Notes under the pieces: model-generated
Told to the model about the DNA's origin: nothing
The model's database searches: none
Seen by the model: the letters and a program-made list of their open reading frames with translations, nothing else
Program-made: the position numbers and the translations under genes
From: Allacma fusca
Lineage: Eukaryota; Arthropoda; Collembola; Symphypleona; Sminthuridae
Reading direction: 5' to 3'
Assembly (NCBI GenBank): GCA_947179485.1
Contig: OX359247.1
Location: forward strand, 43,497,131 to 43,561,130
DNA: 64,000 nt
Shown here: in pieces, positions 60,001 through 64,000 of the stretch
How the letters are laid out: each line of letters begins with the position of its first letter
Numbering within the stretch: the first letter of the stretch is position 1

Positions 60001-60749
60001 GAGGAGGAAGAGGAGGAGGTCGAGGTGGCTTCAATCGGGATGGCGGCGGGGGTTTCGGAAACCGAGATATTGCTCCAGCTCAAGTTGCTGCCGATGAAGA
60101 CTGGGACAATCCTGGCAGTTCAAGCTCTACAGCTGCTCCATCGTCAGCCCCAGCAATCTCTAGGGATAGATCTGGTGGCGGATTCGGTGGGAACTCCAGT
60201 TTTGGAGGTTGTTCTACCGGCTCCTCATGGGACGAAGGCTCTTCTGGGGGAGATCAAGGCGGTGGGTTTGGAAGAGGCGGTGGTCGAGGTGGCAGAGGTG
60301 GTCGTGGAGGATTTGGTGGGAACAGATTTGGTGATGATAATGATGGAGGAGGCGGCGGAGGCTACGGCGGTGGAAACCGTTTTGGAGGAGGCGGCGATTC
60401 TGGTGGATTTGGAAGAGGTAGAGGAGGAGGAGGAGGAGGAGGTTACGGCGGCGGTGGCGGAAGAAATAATGGGGATGATGAAAGCAATGATACAGGAGCA
60501 GGCGGCGACAGCCGTTTTGGAGGAGGCCGTGGTGGCCGCGGCGGCTTCGGAGGTCGAAACAGTTTCGGCGGAGGTGACAACAACAACGACCAAGGTGGTG
60601 GTGGAGGTGGATTTGGCGGAGGTCGTGGAGGAGGGAGAGGTTTTGATCGTGGTGGTAGAGGCGGCGGTCGGGGTGGTCGCGGTGGGGGAGGTGGAGGTGG
60701 AGGCGCAGAACCTTGTGCGAATGTTGCTGCAGACGAAGATTGGGGTTAA
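57024..60749 (+). CDS. BTB-BACK protein with long RGG/Gly-rich tail, eight exons, about 925 aa
   Basis: Exons 57024-57040, 57134-57208, 57340-57369, 57463-57516, 57748-57864, 57999-58187, 58287-58554 and 58722-60749. The first six junctions are all phase 2 and the last is phase 0. The tiny first exon (MSSKT) is the least certain; otherwise Met 57171 could start. Residues about 100-185 are a BTB fold (CDVLLVAGNKKIPCHMALLSS, LLYTGCENVTLEMAMQLLP). Residues about 190-300 are a BACK-type helical region (LPVERMVQLIEKENLYLPPP, FLVESWLSHKGRRL). These modules usually dimerise and bind cullin-3, but Kelch repeats are missing. Instead there is a basic KRKR patch (about 370), then about 460 residues of Gly, Arg, Asn and Asp with RGG motifs and NDRFGGG repeats, typical of RNA-binding and condensate-forming tails. 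E-D-W motifs occur near 467 and 705 and at the C-terminus (VAADEDWG). The function is not known to me. Confidence 0.88.
59640..59970 (+). repeat. in-frame minisatellite encoding GGNDRFGGG units
   Basis: Tandem units inside the last exon of the BTB-RGG gene. The first ones are 33-39 bp with variable Gly runs. From about 59819 to 59955 a 30-bp unit (GGA GGA GGA GCC GGA GGT plus AAT GAT CGC TTT) repeats with no visible change. All units are multiples of three, so copy-number change keeps the frame. The repeat also produces long spurious open frames on the other strand and in the +1 frame. Confidence 0.92.
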
Positions 60750-60796
60750 AGGTTTTTTTCCCGCCCGAAAATATTTAATACATCACTCCATCCTTC

Positions 60797-60802
60797 AATA
60801 AA
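60797..60802 (+). promoter_or_regulatory. polyadenylation signal AATAAA of the BTB-RGG gene
   Basis: AATAAA 48 bp after the stop codon, followed by GTCTGT, a U/GU-rich downstream element. The 3' UTR would be very short. Confidence 0.65.
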
Positions 60803-61287
60803 CTGTCTGTAATTTTTACCTCTCATCTCAATTTTATTAATTTCATTTTATTTGTTCAAGCGTTTTTCATACTCACGCAACGGTTAGTTAATTCGCAAAT
60901 TAGGGAGTACAATCCGCTTTTTAATTATAAATATTTTAACGCATCGTTTATTTCTAAATGTAACAAATTTTTTCATGTTTTACCCGCATGTGTCCGAAAC
61001 TTAACTTAGATGGCAAAATCATAATATGTGGTTAGCCGTACAAATAATAATTTACTTTTTAAGATCACATTTTAATTTTTACATTTGTATACCATGATAA
61101 GTGACAACCTTGAAAAGCATTTTAATTTACTATGTAATCGAAATAATTTATACGTAATTATTTACGGGCTAAAATTAAAATAAAAGTCTAAATCATCAAA
61201 ATTAAATCACTTCAGTTTAGACAACTATGATTATCTTTGCATGGTATTTGTATATTTATTTTTCATTTGAGTTAGTTAATTAATTAT
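60803..61287. other. spacer between convergent gene ends
   Basis: 485 bp of very AT-rich sequence between the 3' ends of the BTB-RGG gene (+) and the metalloprotease gene (-). The metalloprotease 3' UTR must lie here. Nothing else is recognised. Confidence 0.55.
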
Positions 61288-63991
61288 TCATCCAACGGCT
61301 TGCATCAATTTGGGAACGCACATACCTCTTTTGCACCACTATCAAAATATAAATAGATATCATACAGTAGTTTACAATAAATCCCTTCCTGCATTTACCA
61401 TAGTACTTATTGCTAATTTATGTTACCATTAAAATATCACTATATACTTATGTATTAAAGTTGCTTATTATGTATCTGTAATAAATATACATACCTTTTG
61501 CTTACCGCAAACAGTTCCTTCCAATGCTGGTTGAGTCGCAACTGCCTTTTTGCCATCGCCACATTTCAATTCATAGCAGATACTCTGAAATTCACAAGCA
61601 TCAAATACTTTGATTGCTTCAGAGTGCTTCTTTGACGTAACTGTATTTTTAACATCATTTAAACAGAAGCTTTATTTTACTTCATAATATCCGATTTTGT
61701 ACACGGGTTTGTTGTACTGTTTCCCAAGGGACATGGCGCATTGTTGTGAGGCGCTAAAGATCTCTCCCGGTAGCTTCTTGTTCTTGTAGTTAATAGGTTT
61801 CCTTTTCTTCTTCTTATTGTATGTTGTTCTCAAGCAACCTGGATTGGTTGCGCCGCGGATGTTGGAACGTCTGTTGAGGAAATCCCGAAGGTTCTGTTGA
61901 GAGCAGGCTGACCAGGTTAATTGACCCGCGCCTTCAATGGCAGCCATGATGTACTTTGACGGGCTACAATGTGCATTATTCTCTTCTCCATCATGAGTCA
62001 TCCCCAAACTATGTCCAAGCTCGTGTGTCATCGTGTATGTCCCTAAAAAATTTGCAGCCTCTACCAAGGAGCAACTGTAGCGGTTGTCGCACAGTGCCCC
62101 TGTGAAAGCAACGCCTATGTATGTATGAGGAAATAGACCAGAGTTAGCGAAATCGTATAATTAAAAATTTTTACGGGGTATTGATTTGTTAATCATCGCA
62201 GTGAAGAGTGAAGATAATGTGATTTTTTTTTACCAAGCACGCCAGCACTATCAGCTGCCCTTAGGTCAGTCCCAGTGAGCATCATTGCATGATCCCAATT
62301 AGTCACGTCTGTGTTTTTGGAAGCTGCGAATTTACAGAACGAATCTAAGTAGACACTCTCGCGACCTTTTGCATCATTTAGTTTCTTCGGATTTCTCGTC
62401 AGAACTTCCAGGTAATTCAAACGAATGTCAATCATATTGTCGAAGCCTATGGATGGATCTTTGTATAAGAGGTTCATCTAGAATTCGACAAAGCTTTACA
62501 TAATGTGACTTTAAGAGGTTTGGAGATTTGAACTACGAATGCATTAATGTATGTTCCACCAATCATAATGTGTAAGTACGCAAAAGCATATAGGTACTGT
62601 ATGATTTCCTGGATTTAAAATATTTTCTTACATTATTCACTGACGCCAATATGTAAGTAATAGTGTTCTGAAGTGTATTTTGCGGAAATCTCTTTTTCAT
62701 TCTCTTATAGAAAGCGGCGTCTGCAAATACAGCAAGCTCCAAAAATCTTGCTGGAGTTTTAACCCAGCTCCCTTTTTTCGGCTGGGATTTAGCGTCAATT
62801 GTAACTTCCAAATTACTGCTTTGGTTTATTGTTAGTGGTGCTATTTGCAAATTCTCATTTGGGAGTTGTTGCTTTTGCGCGACAGGATCCATTCCTAATA
62901 ATTAAAACTTGTCTTTCATACAAATTATTATTCAGTAACAAATAGTTTATGTAACTTTGTATTTTTTCATTTTCTGCAGGTGCGTGCTACATCATTCATT
63001 GTTTAAAATGGTAAACGTTGCACATCGCATTATAATATGTTGACATGTATGTTTAATTATACATAATGTATTTACCCCGAGATACACATCTTCGACCACC
63101 ATTGTCTCCATTTGCTTCTATCAAAACATGTGTGCCATCATCGTCAGCTCGTAATAGTTCTGGTGAGGGTTCGATAATATAATCGACTCCGTTAAGAGAT
63201 AGTAAACCAAACTGTTACGAAATGAATAATTGCCTACAAAAGATATTAATTTGGACGCCATTTCAATAAGAAATCTTATTTAATACCACTTACAAATTCC
63301 TCTGGCTCCCTGTTCAATGACTCAAATGATGTTAGAGCTATTCTACCCAAACCCCCAGAAGGAGAGTAAACCGTTCCTGTATAAAAGCGGTTTTGCCCTG
63401 TCAACGTTCCGACAGACCTTGATCGGTTTGTCAATTTATCATCCAATTCCTGACCGTCAAGAAATAACCTGTTAAATAATCGAAGTATTTTTGGAAGCGT
63501 TCACAATTTGTAAACATAACAACTTTTGAGGATCAAAATAAAAGGCACTCCTTACACTAAATCAGATGGTATAACTTTGCCACTTTCTAATGCGTTTACA
63601 GTCATTGTTTCATTCCGTCTGGGACTGAACAGCGCAATTACAATTGATTTGTTGGCGTCTCGTCGGGAACGTCGGTTCCTGGAGACAACCTTCACAGATA
63701 TTAGCTCCTGCTGGCGAGTACCCGGAGTACCTGTTAATAATATTTTTTAAACAGGATGGAAAATAAGAAGGTGAGATGAATGGGTTTCATCTGGAAAAGG
63801 CTAGTAAGTTAATGTTTACGTTCAGGTGCAGACACATTGCTTTTATAGCTACCGAAAAGTATTGATTGAAAATGGAATCCATAGTTTAAATTTTGAACCA
63901 GAAATAGAGGGCAGAGAGAGTACAGAAGAGTTCCAGATACAATCAGAATGCCAATCAATGTGACCCAGAGTGAAACGCTGGTACATTTCAT
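61288..63991 (-). CDS. compact ADAMTS-like zinc metalloprotease, nine exons, about 594 aa
   Basis: Exons in transcript order: 63991-63820, 63730-63556, 63468-63294, 63211-63076, 62894-62632, 62477-62234, 62114-61681, 61629-61495 and 61338-61288. Residues 8-31 are hydrophobic (signal peptide or anchor). Residues about 58-265 match a reprolysin propeptide (FYTGTVYSPSGG, FGLLSLNGVDYIIEP) with GGRRCVSRG as a possible cysteine switch. The catalytic domain starts near 269 (RFLELAVFADAAF) and has HELGHSLGMTHD (419-430) and the Met-turn YIM (445). Next comes an ADAMTS-type disintegrin-like part (CEFQSICYELKCGDG, CGKQKWCKRGMCV) and then a stop. Thrombospondin repeats, spacer and Cys-rich modules of normal ADAMTS are absent. 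It is likely a secreted or anchored protease acting on matrix proteins. The exon 7/8 junction uses a 51-bp intron with an unclear acceptor. Upstream coding sequence beyond the window edge cannot be excluded. Confidence 0.85.
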
Positions 63992-64000
63992 GGTACTTAA

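Noticed and set aside
59391-60083. Long minus-strand frame of 230 codons rich in Ser/Thr/Ile
   Set aside because: It is the antisense of the in-frame Gly-rich repeats of the BTB-RGG gene; its composition simply mirrors the repeat, and it has no splice-supported context.
59443-60801. 452-codon plus-strand frame of Glu/Val repeats
   Set aside because: It is the +1 frame of the same repeats. The frame joined in phase to the BTB and BACK exons is the other one.

Overview
The window looks like nuclear DNA of an arthropod, most likely a crustacean and plausibly a caligid copepod (sea louse). It is AT-rich, with spliced genes, long introns full of GA/TC and CATA microsatellites, a BEL/Pao LTR element, insect-type gustatory-receptor-like genes, and many copies of a short palindrome TACATATGTA. 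The species is inferred from style and family content, not from a search. Exon borders were read by eye from GT/AG signals, reading phase and family alignment.

Layout. (1) 1865-37457 (+): one alpha-arrestin (ARRDC-type) gene of eight coding exons, 470 aa, spread over 35.6 kb. Intron 5 holds an antisense BEL/Pao element (11328-17835) that looks whole, with 582-bp LTRs that read as identical and a 5-bp target duplication. Intron 6 holds an 800-bp TIR DNA transposon, Harbinger-like and internally deleted (24042-24841). (2) 37458-45097: gene-poor, with the arrestin 3' UTR and a Helitron-like composite repeat with two ~150-bp tandem units (40918-42140). (3) 45098-49646 (+): two tandem seven-exon gustatory-receptor-like genes, matching exon by exon and both ending in the TYxxxxxQ signature of TM7. 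(4) 53965-55757 (+): a five-exon SLC35G-like (EamA) transporter. (5) 57024-60749 (+): an eight-exon gene joining a BTB-BACK module to a long RGG/Gly-rich tail with in-frame tandem repeats and three E-D-W motifs; it has no Kelch repeats. (6) 61288-63991 (-): a nine-exon, compact ADAMTS-like zinc metalloprotease of about 594 aa with propeptide, catalytic and disintegrin-like parts and no thrombospondin repeats, tail to tail with the BTB gene.

The genes do not form a pathway; this is ordinary arthropod gene order. The most unusual item is the BTB-BACK-RGG protein: the join between BACK and the RGG tail lies inside one uninterrupted exon, so it is not a splicing guess, and five of its upstream exons are symmetric (phase 2-2) cassettes. 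The compact ADAMTS-like protein and the paired chemoreceptors are next in interest.
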